Positions 1-8,167 of a stretch of DNA of 64,000 nt are shown here, piece after piece. A model generated the notes under the pieces. That model ran no database searches, had not been told where the DNA came from, and was given only the letters and a program-made list of their open reading frames with translations. The translations under genes and the position numbers were made by a program. Every line of letters starts with the position of its first letter. Position 1 is the first letter of the stretch. Source of the stretch: Acidobacteriota bacterium (GTDB lineage: Bacteria > Acidobacteriota > Terriglobia > Bryobacterales > Bryobacteraceae); the NCBI GenBank assembly GCA_025352795.1, contig JANXSF010000041.1, positions 124,001 to 188,000 on the forward strand, given 5' to 3'.

Positions 1-840
1 ACCACGATATCCGCCATGGGCGGTATTTTTCCAGGCAAGCCGCTCCTCGCCAATGGCATTGCGGTGATAAACATCGCCTAGGGGATGAAGCCACAACATC
101 CCTTCATCTCCTTCGAAAAACGCATCGCCCAGCGGACCGCTGTTCACCGCCAAATCAAGAAAACGGTGACCGTCAATTATGCCGCGCAGTTCACTCTTGT
201 GTGTGGTCAACAGCAGAGCTTGATCTTCCCCTTGAATCAGTGGATTGTTGCGACGCACTTCTGCATAGACGCGTGTGATATCTCCAAACAGGAAGCGTGC
301 TGTATCAATGTGGTGAATCAGCGTTTCATAAAGCAGCAAGCGTTTATAGTTGCGGAAATATGGCTGCGCGGCGTAGGGTTCAGCACCTAAACCATCGCGC
401 CGACGAGTTCGGAAATGATAAGTAATGGGGTGCCCAATATCCCCCCGATGAATCATGGTGTGAATTTCACGAAACCATTGCTGCCAACGCCAATTTTCGT
501 GAATCATCAATCGGATTCCAGCGACCCTTGCTACCTCCACAATCTCCAGACATTCGGCAAACGTTGGGGCCATGGGCTTCTGACAAATCACCGGAATACC
601 CCGTTGTGCAGCGATTTTCAGCATTGGAAAATGCCATTCCGGACGAGTGGCGATGTCCAGGAAATCCAATTTTTCCTGATCCAGCATCTTTTCCAAATCG
701 GTGTACGCAGCAGGTGCGGCGGCCTGCGCACGGGACAAGTCCAGATCGCAAGCGGCTACCAGTTGAACTCCAGCAATGCGCTGCCAGGCTTCCGTGTGGA
801 ACTGCGCAAAAAATCCGCAGCCAACAATTCCACCTCTCAA
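1..840 (-). CDS. Gfo/Idh/MocA family oxidoreductase (partial, C-terminus outside window)
   Basis: The 280 N-terminal codons are visible and the gene runs off the left edge. Translation opens with a Rossmann nucleotide-binding signature (GIVGCGFFA) at once after the start. It is followed by DIATRPEWH and the family hallmark CQKPMA near residue 95, which carries the conserved EKP-like lysine. These features are typical of NAD(P)-dependent Gfo/Idh/MocA sugar or cyclitol dehydrogenases; the substrate cannot be read. The start is taken as TTG at 840, because no ATG precedes the glycine motif in frame. This TTG overlaps the stop of the upstream thioesterase gene by 3 bases, so the two are probably translationally coupled. 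The family call is firm and the start is moderately sure. Confidence 0.85.
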   Translation of the reverse strand, partial: MRGGIVGCGFFAQFHTEAWQRIAGVQLVAACDLDLSRAQAAAPAAYTDLEKMLDQEKLDFLDIATRPEWHFPMLKIAAQRGIPVICQKPMAPTFAECLEIVEVARVAGIRLMIHENWRWQQWFREIHTMIHRGDIGHPITYHFRTRRRDGLGAEPYAAQPYFRNYKRLLLYETLIHHIDTARFLFGDITRVYAEVRRNNPLIQGEDQALLLTTHKSELRGIIDGHRFLDLAVNSGPLGDAFFEGDEGMLWLHPLGDVYHRNAIGEERLAWKNTAHGGYRG

Positions 841-1262
841 TGGGGCACCTTGTTGACAACGTTGATTCCGAATTTGTCGAAATAGACAGCAGGCAGTTTG
901 GCCAGCTTCATGTTCGTATCCAGAAAAATATGCTTGGTGAAGCCTTCGGCCAACTTTACGTTATCAGCCAGTCGGCGAATGTCGTAGGTGAAACGCAGAA
1001 TACGAGGATTGGCTTCAGCAATGGTGGTGTGGACTTCAATCTCATCATCGTAACGGGCAGGTGCGATGAAGCGGCAATTTGCTTCAATCACGGCCAACCG
1101 TAGATTTTCTTTATCTTCCAGTTCGCGATACACCACGCCTACTTGCCGACAGAATTCGGTACGCCCCACTTCCATCCAAACAATATAATTGGCGTGATAA
1201 ACAACGCCCATCTGGTCGGTTTCGGCATAGCGCACGCGCAGGCGAGTAGTATTCGTTAGCAT
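837..1262 (-). CDS. YbgC/4-hydroxybenzoyl-CoA thioesterase-like hotdog protein
   Basis: A 141-residue single-domain hotdog thioesterase. The N-terminus carries the family motif YAETDQMGVVYHANYIVWME, with the catalytic Asp and the HANY segment of the 4HBT/YbgC group, which hydrolyses short or medium acyl-CoA. The ATG at 1262 is preferred over an in-frame start at 1298, because the longer form would overlap the upstream gene by 35 bases and adds no conserved sequence. It sits 1 base after the TPR gene and overlaps the oxidoreductase by 3 bases, so the three genes form a compact operon. In many Gram-negatives ybgC heads the tol-pal operon; here the tol genes lie about 42 kb away in this window. 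Confidence 0.88.
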   Translation of the reverse strand: MLTNTTRLRVRYAETDQMGVVYHANYIVWMEVGRTEFCRQVGVVYRELEDKENLRLAVIEANCRFIAPARYDDEIEVHTTIAEANPRILRFTYDIRRLADNVKLAEGFTKHIFLDTNMKLAKLPAVYFDKFGINVVNKVPH

Positions 1263-1263
1263 T

Positions 1264-1863
1264 CTATTTCCGACGCAACTTGTAATGAAGCTTGGCAACC
1301 ATTCCCATATAATGATTCACAAAATATTTATTGGCCGCCAAATCCATATACTTCAAAGATTTTTTGGCATCCCCCTGCGCTTCGTAATAGAGCCCGGCGT
1401 AGAGATTTGCATAGAACATGGAATCAGGACTTTTGGCAGCTTTGAACATGTCTTCCACCGTGCCTGTGCCACGAAACATGGCATCTACCTGCATCATTGG
1501 GACCCGGTCGTCCTGCGGAATGGGGATCATAATGCGACGCGCCTCTGCTGGCGAAGATATTTTGGAAACGCATAAATAGTGCCACACGGCATTTTCCACA
1601 TCGCTGGGATTCATCGTCTGATGCAGCTCAAATTGCCGCTTGCACTCATCGAAACGATTGGCATAGTACAGTGCAATTCCACGACGCCAATGGTCAGGCT
1701 CCAGGCGAGGCTCCAGCATTATGGCCACGTCGAATTCTTTAATTGCCTCGGCGATCTTGTGATCTTTCAAAAGCAATTCATCGGCACGGCGGTCGTGAAT
1801 CTTCCAGTCATCTGCTGCAGAGCAGAGCAAAATGCAAAATAGGAAACCAGGGATCAGTTTCAT
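1264..1863 (-). CDS. exported TPR-containing protein of unknown function
   Basis: A 199-residue protein beginning with a Sec-type signal peptide (MKLIPGFLFCILLCSAA). It continues with TPR-like helices around residues 25-95 (AEAIKEFDVAIMLEP; RRGIALYYANRFDECKRQFE) and 145-190 (YANLYAGLYYEAQGDAKKSL). It resembles the small NlpI-like TPR proteins common in Acidobacteria and Planctomycetes, which act as protein-protein scaffolds; no enzymatic motif is visible. It is the first gene of the minus-strand operon with the thioesterase and the Gfo/Idh/MocA oxidoreductase. Periplasmic location is inferred from the signal peptide. Confidence 0.75.
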   Translation of the reverse strand: MKLIPGFLFCILLCSAADDWKIHDRRADELLLKDHKIAEAIKEFDVAIMLEPRLEPDHWRRGIALYYANRFDECKRQFELHQTMNPSDVENAVWHYLCVSKISSPAEARRIMIPIPQDDRVPMMQVDAMFRGTGTVEDMFKAAKSPDSMFYANLYAGLYYEAQGDAKKSLKYMDLAANKYFVNHYMGMVAKLHYKLRRK

Positions 1864-1958
1864 CGGTTTTATAAGTATCGCACTCCAACGCGTTTGGGAA
1901 CGGTTCCCGTAAATGATGAAACCGGGAAGCTGTGCAAGCAGTCTGTTACCATGAGCCT

Positions 1959-2681
1959 GTGAAAGTGAAAGTTCTTTTTTTTGGGATGGTCAAAGACATT
2001 GTTAGCGCTTCTGAAGCTACGTTAACTATGCCAGAAGGTACTGTTCTAAGCCAGGTATTCGATCATTACGAGACCCAATTCCCAGCGTTATCCAATCTGA
2101 AATCGAGCGTAGTTTTGGCTCGGAACCAGGAATTTGTCCCGTTATCAACGCATATTCAAGACCAGGATGAGATTGCATTTTTGCCCCCTGTGAGCGGAGG
2201 TACCGGCCAGTGGATCAAACAAATCACACTGGAACCGGCAGGACACTTCTTCGCCCTCACTCGGCAACCGATTCATGCCGATGAATTACGAAACCAGATT
2301 CTGCAGGATCAGGATGGGGCTATTTGCACCTTTGAAGGGGTCACCCGGAATAATTCCAAGGGCCGGACCACGCGCTTTTTAGAATATGAATGCTACGAAA
2401 GTATGGCCATAAAATTGATGGCCCAAATTGGCCAGGAAATCGCTACCGAACATGGCATTACCAGGATTGCAATCGTGCACCGCTTGGGTCATTTGGAAAT
2501 CGGCGAAGCAAGTGTGCTGGTAATGGCTGCGGCACCGCATCGGGGAGCTTCGTTTGATGCGACGCGTGCAGGAATTGACCGCTTGAAAAAAACAGTACCC
2601 ATTTGGAAGAAAGAATTTTTCGCCGATGGGGAAGTCTGGGTGGATGGGGAATGGGACAACAACGTATTAGCGCAACAATAG
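1959..2681 (+). CDS. fused molybdopterin synthase, MoaD-MoaE
   Basis: A 240-residue fusion of both molybdopterin synthase subunits, which insert the dithiolene sulfurs into precursor Z. Residues 1-81 are a MoaD ubiquitin-like domain (VKVKVLFFGMVKDIV) ending in the conserved di-glycine PPVSGG at 80-81. Residues 95-240 are MoaE, with CTFEGVTRNNSKGR, LEYECYESMA, VHRLGHLEIGE and the active-site lysine region RLKKTVPIWKKE. The GTG at 1959 is chosen because MoaD proteins begin right at the first beta strand; a GTG at 1932 would add nine residues. In free MoaD the terminal glycine is thiocarboxylated, so the fusion presumably needs cleavage after GG, as reported for mycobacterial MoaX. Confidence 0.9.
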   Translation: MKVKVLFFGMVKDIVSASEATLTMPEGTVLSQVFDHYETQFPALSNLKSSVVLARNQEFVPLSTHIQDQDEIAFLPPVSGGTGQWIKQITLEPAGHFFALTRQPIHADELRNQILQDQDGAICTFEGVTRNNSKGRTTRFLEYECYESMAIKLMAQIGQEIATEHGITRIAIVHRLGHLEIGEASVLVMAAAPHRGASFDATRAGIDRLKKTVPIWKKEFFADGEVWVDGEWDNNVLAQQ

Positions 2682-3583
2682 TATTCACGCTACTAGCCGG
2701 AGCGGCCCTGGTCCTTGCCCAGCAGGATACAATCTTTCGCGCCGATGTCCGATTGGTGCGTGTTCTGACCAACGTACGTGATGAAAGCGGCACTTTAGTC
2801 AACGACGCTGCGAAAGAAGATTTTGAGGTTTTCGACAACGGGGTAAAGCAGCAGATCGCCGTGTTTGAACGCCAGACGGCGCAACCTCTTTCGGTAACCA
2901 TTCTGATGGATATCAGCGCATCCACTGCAAAAGACTTAGGAATAGAGGTCCAAAGTCTGCAACGTTTCATTGATGAATTTTTCAAGGAAGGCACCGGGGA
3001 AGATTTCGCATCACTCTATTCGTTCAACGATGAAGTAACTCTACTTTCAGGCTTCACTCGAAATGCACGGCAGTTGAAGTCATCGCTCAACAGAATGAAA
3101 TCTGAGGCAGGCACATCATTCTATGACGCACTGGTGCTCTCTACTCCGCGATTGCGGGATCGTGAAGGAAGAAAGGCTATTTTGGTGGTCACCGATGGTG
3201 GTGACACCACAAGTAAATACACCTATCATGAGGCGTTGAAAAAAGTTCACGAAGCGGAAGCCTCGCTATTTTCTGTCTTAATCCAACCCATCACAAATGA
3301 ATCTGGTCGCAACCTTGGTGGAGAAAATGCACTTTACACCATGGCCGCTTCCACTGGGGGCAGAGTGTTTCACACAAGCGTAGGCCCACGCATGAATGCA
3401 GCGTTTGCCGACGTTTTGAAGGCGTTACGAACGCAATATTACGTGGGTTTTTATCCGAAAGATGTCCCGCTTACCAAGAACTCGTTTCACACTTTGGAAG
3501 TAAAGTTGAAACGTAAGGGTTTGCACGCCGAAGCGCGCACTGGATATTATGGGGATAGCTTGAATTCGAAGCGCAATCCGTAA
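2651..3583 (+). CDS. VWFA-related Acidobacterial domain protein
   Basis: A 310-residue exported protein of the VWFA-related family expanded in Acidobacteria. A signal peptide (residues 1-23) precedes a beta-rich segment (RADVRLVRVLTNVRDESG, then FEVFDNGVKQQI). The von Willebrand A domain follows from about residue 80, with an intact MIDAS start DISAST, the conserved Thr in AGTSFYDAL and the Asp in VVTDGGD. The role is probably adhesion or complex assembly outside the inner membrane; the partner is unknown. ATG 2651 is preferred because it starts at the signal peptide and has GGGGA just upstream. It lies inside the last 31 bases of the moaDE gene, suggesting coupling. Confidence 0.85.
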   Translation: MGQQRISATIVFTLLAGAALVLAQQDTIFRADVRLVRVLTNVRDESGTLVNDAAKEDFEVFDNGVKQQIAVFERQTAQPLSVTILMDISASTAKDLGIEVQSLQRFIDEFFKEGTGEDFASLYSFNDEVTLLSGFTRNARQLKSSLNRMKSEAGTSFYDALVLSTPRLRDREGRKAILVVTDGGDTTSKYTYHEALKKVHEAEASLFSVLIQPITNESGRNLGGENALYTMAASTGGRVFHTSVGPRMNAAFADVLKALRTQYYVGFYPKDVPLTKNSFHTLEVKLKRKGLHAEARTGYYGDSLNSKRNP

Positions 3584-3603
3584 AAGAGCTTCCCTAAAAA
3601 CAC

Positions 3604-3834
3604 ATGGCAAAGTCCAAGACCCGCGCACCGGAGTCCACCCTTGAAGAAATCAAGTTTCTCCGCAGTTTGGCTGACAGCAAGAAAAAGGTCAGGGTAAAGA
3701 TGGAAAACAATGAAGAGGTGACCGGCATGGTTGAGTTTTTCGACGCCACCTTCATCCGCCTCACCCGGCCAGGGGAACCCAACTTATTTATCTACAAGCA
3801 CGATATCAAATACATTTCGGAGGAGTCTGAATAG
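3604..3834 (+). CDS. Hfq-like Sm-fold RNA-binding protein (divergent)
   Basis: A 76-residue protein that looks like a divergent Hfq. The Sm1-like part spans residues 27-53 (KKVRVKMENNEEVTGMVEFF), matching the position of the Hfq Gly and FD residues. The Sm2-like part is IYKHDIKYI (63-71), which keeps the Tyr-Lys-His of the Hfq YKHAIST motif used for uridine binding. The N-terminal helix (EIKFLRSLADSKKK) fits the Hfq alpha-1. By family knowledge such proteins form hexameric rings and pair small RNAs with mRNAs; activity here is inferred. It lies 20 bases after the VWFA gene, and its TAG stop directly abuts the GTG of the next gene, so it is cotranscribed with the phosphatase. Confidence 0.7.
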   Translation: MAKSKTRAPESTLEEIKFLRSLADSKKKVRVKMENNEEVTGMVEFFDATFIRLTRPGEPNLFIYKHDIKYISEESE

Positions 3835-4659
3835 GTGGCCTCCTATCTTGAAACGGCTATAGAAATTGCTCGCGAATCCGGGGCGTTGATCAACAATTTT
3901 GCCGAACGTAAAATCCCTTTTGAATTGAAAGGTGACTTTGACTTGGTCACCGAAGCAGACCGGGCTTGTGAGGAACTGATCGTCAGCCGTCTGCTATCCC
4001 ACTTCCCTTCGCATTCGATTGTAGGCGAAGAAGGGGGGGAGCGCCGCAACTCGTCAGAATATTGCTGGTACGTGGATCCGGTAGATGGCACCACCAATTT
4101 CGCTCATGGCTTTCCTGTTTATAACACCACCTTGGGGCTGGCCAAGAACGGTGAAATGATCGCCGGTGTGATTTTTGATCCCACTCGCAATGAAATGTTT
4201 GCTGCCGAAAAAGGCGGGGGTGCTTATTTGAATGGCCACCGCATCCATGTTTCAAAAGCGAAGCGGGTGGAAGATAGTCTGGTGGCAACCGGCTTTCCCA
4301 GCCGTAGACGACGGGAAAATATAAATATCCATTTTTACTACCAGTTAGCCTTGGAAAGTCATGGGGTTCGACGCGCCGGAGCGGCTGCCATTGATTTAGC
4401 CAATGTTGCTTGCGGTAGGCTAGATGCTTTTTGGGAATTCGGCCTCAATCCCTGGGATATGGCGGCTGGAATCCTGCTGATTGCCGAAGCGGGCGGCAAA
4501 TGCACCAGTATGAAAGGCGGCCCGGCCGGTTTGGACGGAAGGCACCTGCTGACCACCAACGGGCTGATCCACGACCAGATGTTGTGCTTGTTTGCTGACA
4601 TTTTCAACGGCAAAGCAAAATACCCCATGATCGAAATGAGCGATCCCGACAAACAATAG
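3835..4659 (+). CDS. inositol monophosphatase family protein
   Basis: A 274-residue Mg2+-dependent phosphatase of the IMPase/SuhB/CysQ superfamily. The metal-binding motifs are all present: the Glu pair in IVGEEGG (near residue 65), YVDPVDGTTNF (about 82-92) and the C-terminal LNPWDMAAG (about 202-210). It probably dephosphorylates inositol-1-phosphate or a related sugar phosphate, or 3'-phosphoadenosine phosphate; residue reading alone does not separate these. The start is GTG at 3835, immediately after the stop of the Hfq-like gene, with GGAGGAG about 10 bases upstream. A basic stretch (PSRRRRENI) sits in the middle. No signal peptide, so cytoplasmic. Confidence 0.9.
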   Translation: MASYLETAIEIARESGALINNFAERKIPFELKGDFDLVTEADRACEELIVSRLLSHFPSHSIVGEEGGERRNSSEYCWYVDPVDGTTNFAHGFPVYNTTLGLAKNGEMIAGVIFDPTRNEMFAAEKGGGAYLNGHRIHVSKAKRVEDSLVATGFPSRRRRENINIHFYYQLALESHGVRRAGAAAIDLANVACGRLDAFWEFGLNPWDMAAGILLIAEAGGKCTSMKGGPAGLDGRHLLTTNGLIHDQMLCLFADIFNGKAKYPMIEMSDPDKQ

Positions 4660-4754
4660 TGTTTACAAGTAATGGTAAGTCTGGTAAGAAGCAGGATATT
4701 TGGGCAATCCAGCTTTACTTTCAATGGGATAACCTGCTAAGCTGACAGATCATA

Positions 4755-6059
4755 ATGCGTACCGTCGATCTAATCCACCGTAAGCGCGACGGCGAGGAGT
4801 TATCCGCCGAAGAATTGTCGTTCCTGGTGAAAGCCTACACAACCGGAGAAATTCCCGACTATCAAATGTCGGCTTTTCTCATGGCTACGTTCTTTTCCGG
4901 AATGACTGATCGCGAAGTCAGTTCGCTTACCGACTGCATCATTGCCAGCGGAGAAAAGGTCGATCTTTCCGGTATTCCCGGCGTAAAGGTTGACAAGCAT
5001 TCCACAGGCGGCGTCGGCGATAAAACCAGCTTAATCAGTGCCCCCATTGCTGCCGCAGCGGGTGTGATTGTGCCCATGATTTCCGGTCGTGCCTTAGGTC
5101 ATACCGGTGGAACTCTGGACAAGCTCGAATCCATTCCCGGTTTCCGAACCAACCTGACCATTGACGAATTCAAGGCCCAGTTAGCAAAAACTGGTCTGGC
5201 TTTCATTGGTCAAACACAACAGATTGCCCCTGCTGACGGGAAGTTATACTCTTTGCGTGATGCAACGGCAACGGTGGAAAGTATTCCACTGATCGCTTCT
5301 TCCATCATGTCGAAGAAAATGTCCGTGGACCTGGACGCTGTTGTGCTGGACGTTAAAGTGGGCAGCGGCGCGTTCATGAAAAAGCAGGTGGACGCTCGAC
5401 GCCTGGCGCAGATGATGGTTGGAATTGGACGGCGCATGAACAAGCGCGTACAGGCTCTGATCACCGATATGAACCAGCCTTTGGGCTATGCTATCGGCAA
5501 TGCGTTGGAAGTGATGGAAGTATCGCAGACACTGCAAAATGCTGGCCCAGTGGATTTAACCCGGCTTTCGTTGGAACTGGCAGCGCGCATGATTTTCCTT
5601 GGCAAAAAGACAGCAACCATTGAAGAAGCTCGGGAACTGGCGCAAGCCAAGCTGGTTGACGGTTCGGGCTATCGGAAGTTGAAAGAAGTGATTGCAGCGC
5701 AAGGCGGCAACCCCCAAGTGCTGGACCGGTTCGATCTGCTTCCCAACGCCACCGGCGCTCGGGAAATCAGTTCCCCGCGTGGCGGTTATGTTGCGGCGAT
5801 TGACGCCGAACTAATTGGCCAGGCATCGTCCATCATCGGCGCAGGTCGAGATAAGAAGGAAGATGGAATTGACCCTGCAGTGGGCGTGATTTTAGAAGTG
5901 AAGGTCGGCCAGAAAGTGGAACCGGGCAGCGTACTTTGCCGCTTGTATTACACCAATGAGGCTCGTCTGGACGACGCTGGGGAATTGATTGAAGATGCCT
6001 TCCGCATTTCTGCCAATCCACCAGACGAACGGAATCTGATTCTGGAAGTAGTCGGCTAA
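4755..6059 (+). CDS. pyrimidine-nucleoside (thymidine) phosphorylase
   Basis: A 434-residue enzyme of the thymidine/pyrimidine phosphorylase family. It cleaves pyrimidine nucleosides with phosphate to give base and (deoxy)ribose-1-phosphate. Diagnostic stretches are KVDKHSTGGVGDKTS near residue 80 and the family signature SGRALGHTGGTLDKLESIPG near 110-130; the length is normal for the bacterial Pdp/DeoA group. An all-alpha N-terminal part precedes the glycosyltransferase-3 domain and the C-terminal PYNP domain. It follows the phosphatase gene after 95 bases and is closed by a strong intrinsic terminator. Choosing between DeoA (thymidine only) and Pdp (uridine and thymidine) would need an alignment. 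Confidence 0.93.
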   Translation: MRTVDLIHRKRDGEELSAEELSFLVKAYTTGEIPDYQMSAFLMATFFSGMTDREVSSLTDCIIASGEKVDLSGIPGVKVDKHSTGGVGDKTSLISAPIAAAAGVIVPMISGRALGHTGGTLDKLESIPGFRTNLTIDEFKAQLAKTGLAFIGQTQQIAPADGKLYSLRDATATVESIPLIASSIMSKKMSVDLDAVVLDVKVGSGAFMKKQVDARRLAQMMVGIGRRMNKRVQALITDMNQPLGYAIGNALEVMEVSQTLQNAGPVDLTRLSLELAARMIFLGKKTATIEEARELAQAKLVDGSGYRKLKEVIAAQGGNPQVLDRFDLLPNATGAREISSPRGGYVAAIDAELIGQASSIIGAGRDKKEDGIDPAVGVILEVKVGQKVEPGSVLCRLYYTNEARLDDAGELIEDAFRISANPPDERNLILEVVG

Positions 6060-6083
6060 CAGTTTTCTTCAAAAGTGAACCAA

Positions 6084-6114
6084 GGGCACCGGACATCCGG
6101 TGCCCTTTTCTTTT
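6084..6114 (+). terminator. intrinsic terminator after the nucleoside phosphorylase
   Basis: A perfect 10-bp inverted repeat (GGGCACCGGA / TCCGGTGCCC) with a very tight turn, followed by TTTTCTTTT. It lies 25 bases after the phosphorylase stop and before the next plus-strand start, so it ends the 2-6 kb transcription unit. It also argues against any translation start upstream of 6133. Confidence 0.9.
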
Positions 6115-6132
6115 ATTCGATACAATCGACTG

Positions 6133-7059
6133 ATGCCCGTTTCTATATCCCGCCGTGCGCTCCTCTTAGCCGCCCCCGCAGTTCTGGCCGCAGCATCACG
6201 GAAACCACTGAAGATTTCCGTCTTCTCCAAACACCTGCAATTTGTGAAAGACGCTGAACTAGCCGAAGCAGCGCGGGACATTGGTTGTGCTGGGATTGAT
6301 TTGACGGTGCGCAAGGGTGGTCATGTAGACCCCAAAGACGTGACGATACAGCTGCCCCGTCTGGTAGAGCTGATCCGAGCCAAGGGGATGGAAGTTCCCA
6401 TGGTGACAACGGAGATTTCCCAGGTGAATCCTGAGGCAGAAGCGGTGTTGAACGCTTGTTCGAAACTTGGCATTCGCCATTATCGTTGGGGCGGACTGAA
6501 GTACACCGACGCATCCGCACCACAAGAACAACTGGCCGCATGGAAACCAAAGATCAGGGCATTGGCCGACCTGAATCAGAAGCTGGGGATGTGTGGCATT
6601 TACCATACCCATTCTGGTGCAGGGCAATTGGGCGCGTCCATTTGGGATTTGCATATCCTGTTTGAAGGGATGTCGAACGAAGCGATTGGAGTGAATTACG
6701 ATATTGCCCATGCCACCATTGAAGGCGGACTGGGAGGCTGGATCGCCACGACAAAACTGACCGGCGCTGGCAGCATGAAGGGGCTGGCAATCAAGGACTT
6801 CGTTTGGATGAAGAGCCCCAAAGGTTGGGAAGCCAAATGGGTTCCACTAGGCGAAGGCATGGTCAAGTTCCCTCAATTTTTTGCATTGCTAGCGAAGACC
6901 AATTTCAATGGTCCGGTGCAGATCCACTACGAATACCCGTTAGGTGGTGCCGATAAAGGGAACACTACGCTGACCATGGATCGCAGCAAGGTTTTGGACG
7001 CTATGAAGAAGGATGTGGTGTTGCTAAAGCGCTGGCTGACGGAAGCCGGCTTGGCCTAA
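6133..7059 (+). CDS. exported sugar phosphate isomerase/epimerase-like TIM barrel
   Basis: A 308-residue member of the xylose-isomerase-like TIM-barrel (AP endonuclease 2) family. The N-terminus (SISRRALLLAAPAVLAAA) is a twin-arginine-like signal, a pattern common for these proteins in Acidobacteria. The barrel contains the metal-site elements typical of the family: MEVPMVTTEI, YHTHSGAG with its histidines, VNYDIAHA and QIHYEYPLGGADKG. The reaction is probably isomerisation or epimerisation of a sugar derivative; the substrate cannot be told. ATG 6133 is chosen because an upstream ATG at 6100 lies inside the terminator hairpin. The gene converges on the propeller gene with a 4-base overlap. 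Confidence 0.85.
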   Translation: MPVSISRRALLLAAPAVLAAASRKPLKISVFSKHLQFVKDAELAEAARDIGCAGIDLTVRKGGHVDPKDVTIQLPRLVELIRAKGMEVPMVTTEISQVNPEAEAVLNACSKLGIRHYRWGGLKYTDASAPQEQLAAWKPKIRALADLNQKLGMCGIYHTHSGAGQLGASIWDLHILFEGMSNEAIGVNYDIAHATIEGGLGGWIATTKLTGAGSMKGLAIKDFVWMKSPKGWEAKWVPLGEGMVKFPQFFALLAKTNFNGPVQIHYEYPLGGADKGNTTLTMDRSKVLDAMKKDVVLLKRWLTEAGLA

Positions 7060-8147
7060 CTCTCTTCCGTCAGCTCAACTAATTTCTTCACATCCATATA
7101 ATAAATCGCCGACTTTCCGTGCATGTCCGATTGGAACAGAATACGCTGGCTGGACGGTGTGAATCTCACCCGCACCTGGCTCGCATCAGACGCTTTGTGT
7201 TCGCACAAAGTGAGTTCCCGCTTCGAATAGCGAATCAGCAATAAAACCACTGGAGACGCCTTGCTCCGGCTGGCACCCAGAAATACAGTGGCGTCGGAGT
7301 TTGGTGTAAATGTCACAAATTGACTGGTAGACCCGATCAACACATCGGCACCTGAATCCGGGGTGTGTTCGCACAGCGAATTCAGCTTATTCGATTCCTC
7401 TGGAATCAGCAAATACTCCACCGCTTCCCCTTCTGGCGACCAGTAGGCGGAGGCGACTTTTCCTGCGGCAGTCTTCAATCGGCGATTCTGTTTGCCGTCA
7501 TGGTGCACTAACCATATGGCATTGTCAGCCCGATAGAGAAAGCTGGCCCGCTTTGGACGGGAACCGATCAGCTCAATGGGAAACGGTTGTTCCGCCAACG
7601 TAATTGCCGACCCCTTGCCCAATGAGATCATCCGCAGTCGATATTGGCCATCTTTCACTTCAACCGCGAAAGCATTCATACCATCGTCAGCTACATGCAA
7701 ACCGGGATGATGCCGCCATTCACTGCTGGATTCGTAAACTACCCGTTCCTTGCCCACGGACATGGGTCCCACACACAACCGTTCCTGGTCGAAATAGGCG
7801 ATGGACCGATCTTGTGGCAACAGAACCAGTGAATCAGGATCGAGCGATTCGCACTGTGTAAGCTGCCGCCAATTGCCGTTTTTGATATCCATGCGGAAAC
7901 CTTCCAAGGTCCCCGTGCGATTGGATGCGAACAGGTAGAAATCAGAATGTCGGGAAACAATGCGGGCCGCAGGAGCAGGTAAAAAACTGGAATATCCGGC
8001 GCTGGTCAGGCGGACAACTTCAAACTCGGTGGCCGGGTCTGGATACTTGCCTCTATCGGAGGGCAATTCCTGACCTTTCCCAATTGAAGCGGCTCGGCTG
8101 AGGGCAGGAAGAAGGCCTAGAACCGACCTTCTTGTCCAAGTGTCCAT
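7056..8147 (-). CDS. oligogalacturonate-lyase-like beta-propeller protein
   Basis: A 363-residue protein with a short twin-arginine-like N-terminus (MDTWTRRSVLGLLPALSRA). It is then built of repeated WD40/PD40-like blades, for example SDFYLFASNRTGTLEGF, YWSPEGEAVEYLLI and RFTPSSQRILFQSDMHGKS. The arrangement resembles the oligogalacturonate lyase (pectate lyase 22) family, which cleaves unsaturated digalacturonate in a seven-bladed propeller. I did not verify the family's metal histidines one by one, so lyase activity is unproven; a TolB-like propeller without enzymatic activity is the alternative. A role in pectin or uronate use would suit the sugar-related genes around it. Confidence 0.65.
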   Translation of the reverse strand: MDTWTRRSVLGLLPALSRAASIGKGQELPSDRGKYPDPATEFEVVRLTSAGYSSFLPAPAARIVSRHSDFYLFASNRTGTLEGFRMDIKNGNWRQLTQCESLDPDSLVLLPQDRSIAYFDQERLCVGPMSVGKERVVYESSSEWRHHPGLHVADDGMNAFAVEVKDGQYRLRMISLGKGSAITLAEQPFPIELIGSRPKRASFLYRADNAIWLVHHDGKQNRRLKTAAGKVASAYWSPEGEAVEYLLIPEESNKLNSLCEHTPDSGADVLIGSTSQFVTFTPNSDATVFLGASRSKASPVVLLLIRYSKRELTLCEHKASDASQVRVRFTPSSQRILFQSDMHGKSAIYYMDVKKLVELTEES

Positions 8148-8167
8148 ACCATCAGTATACAGCTTGG

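Noticed and set aside
85-1103. Plus-strand open frames at the left edge
   Set aside because: They are antisense shadows of the Gfo/Idh/MocA oxidoreductase and thioesterase, whose minus-strand reading shows clear family motifs.
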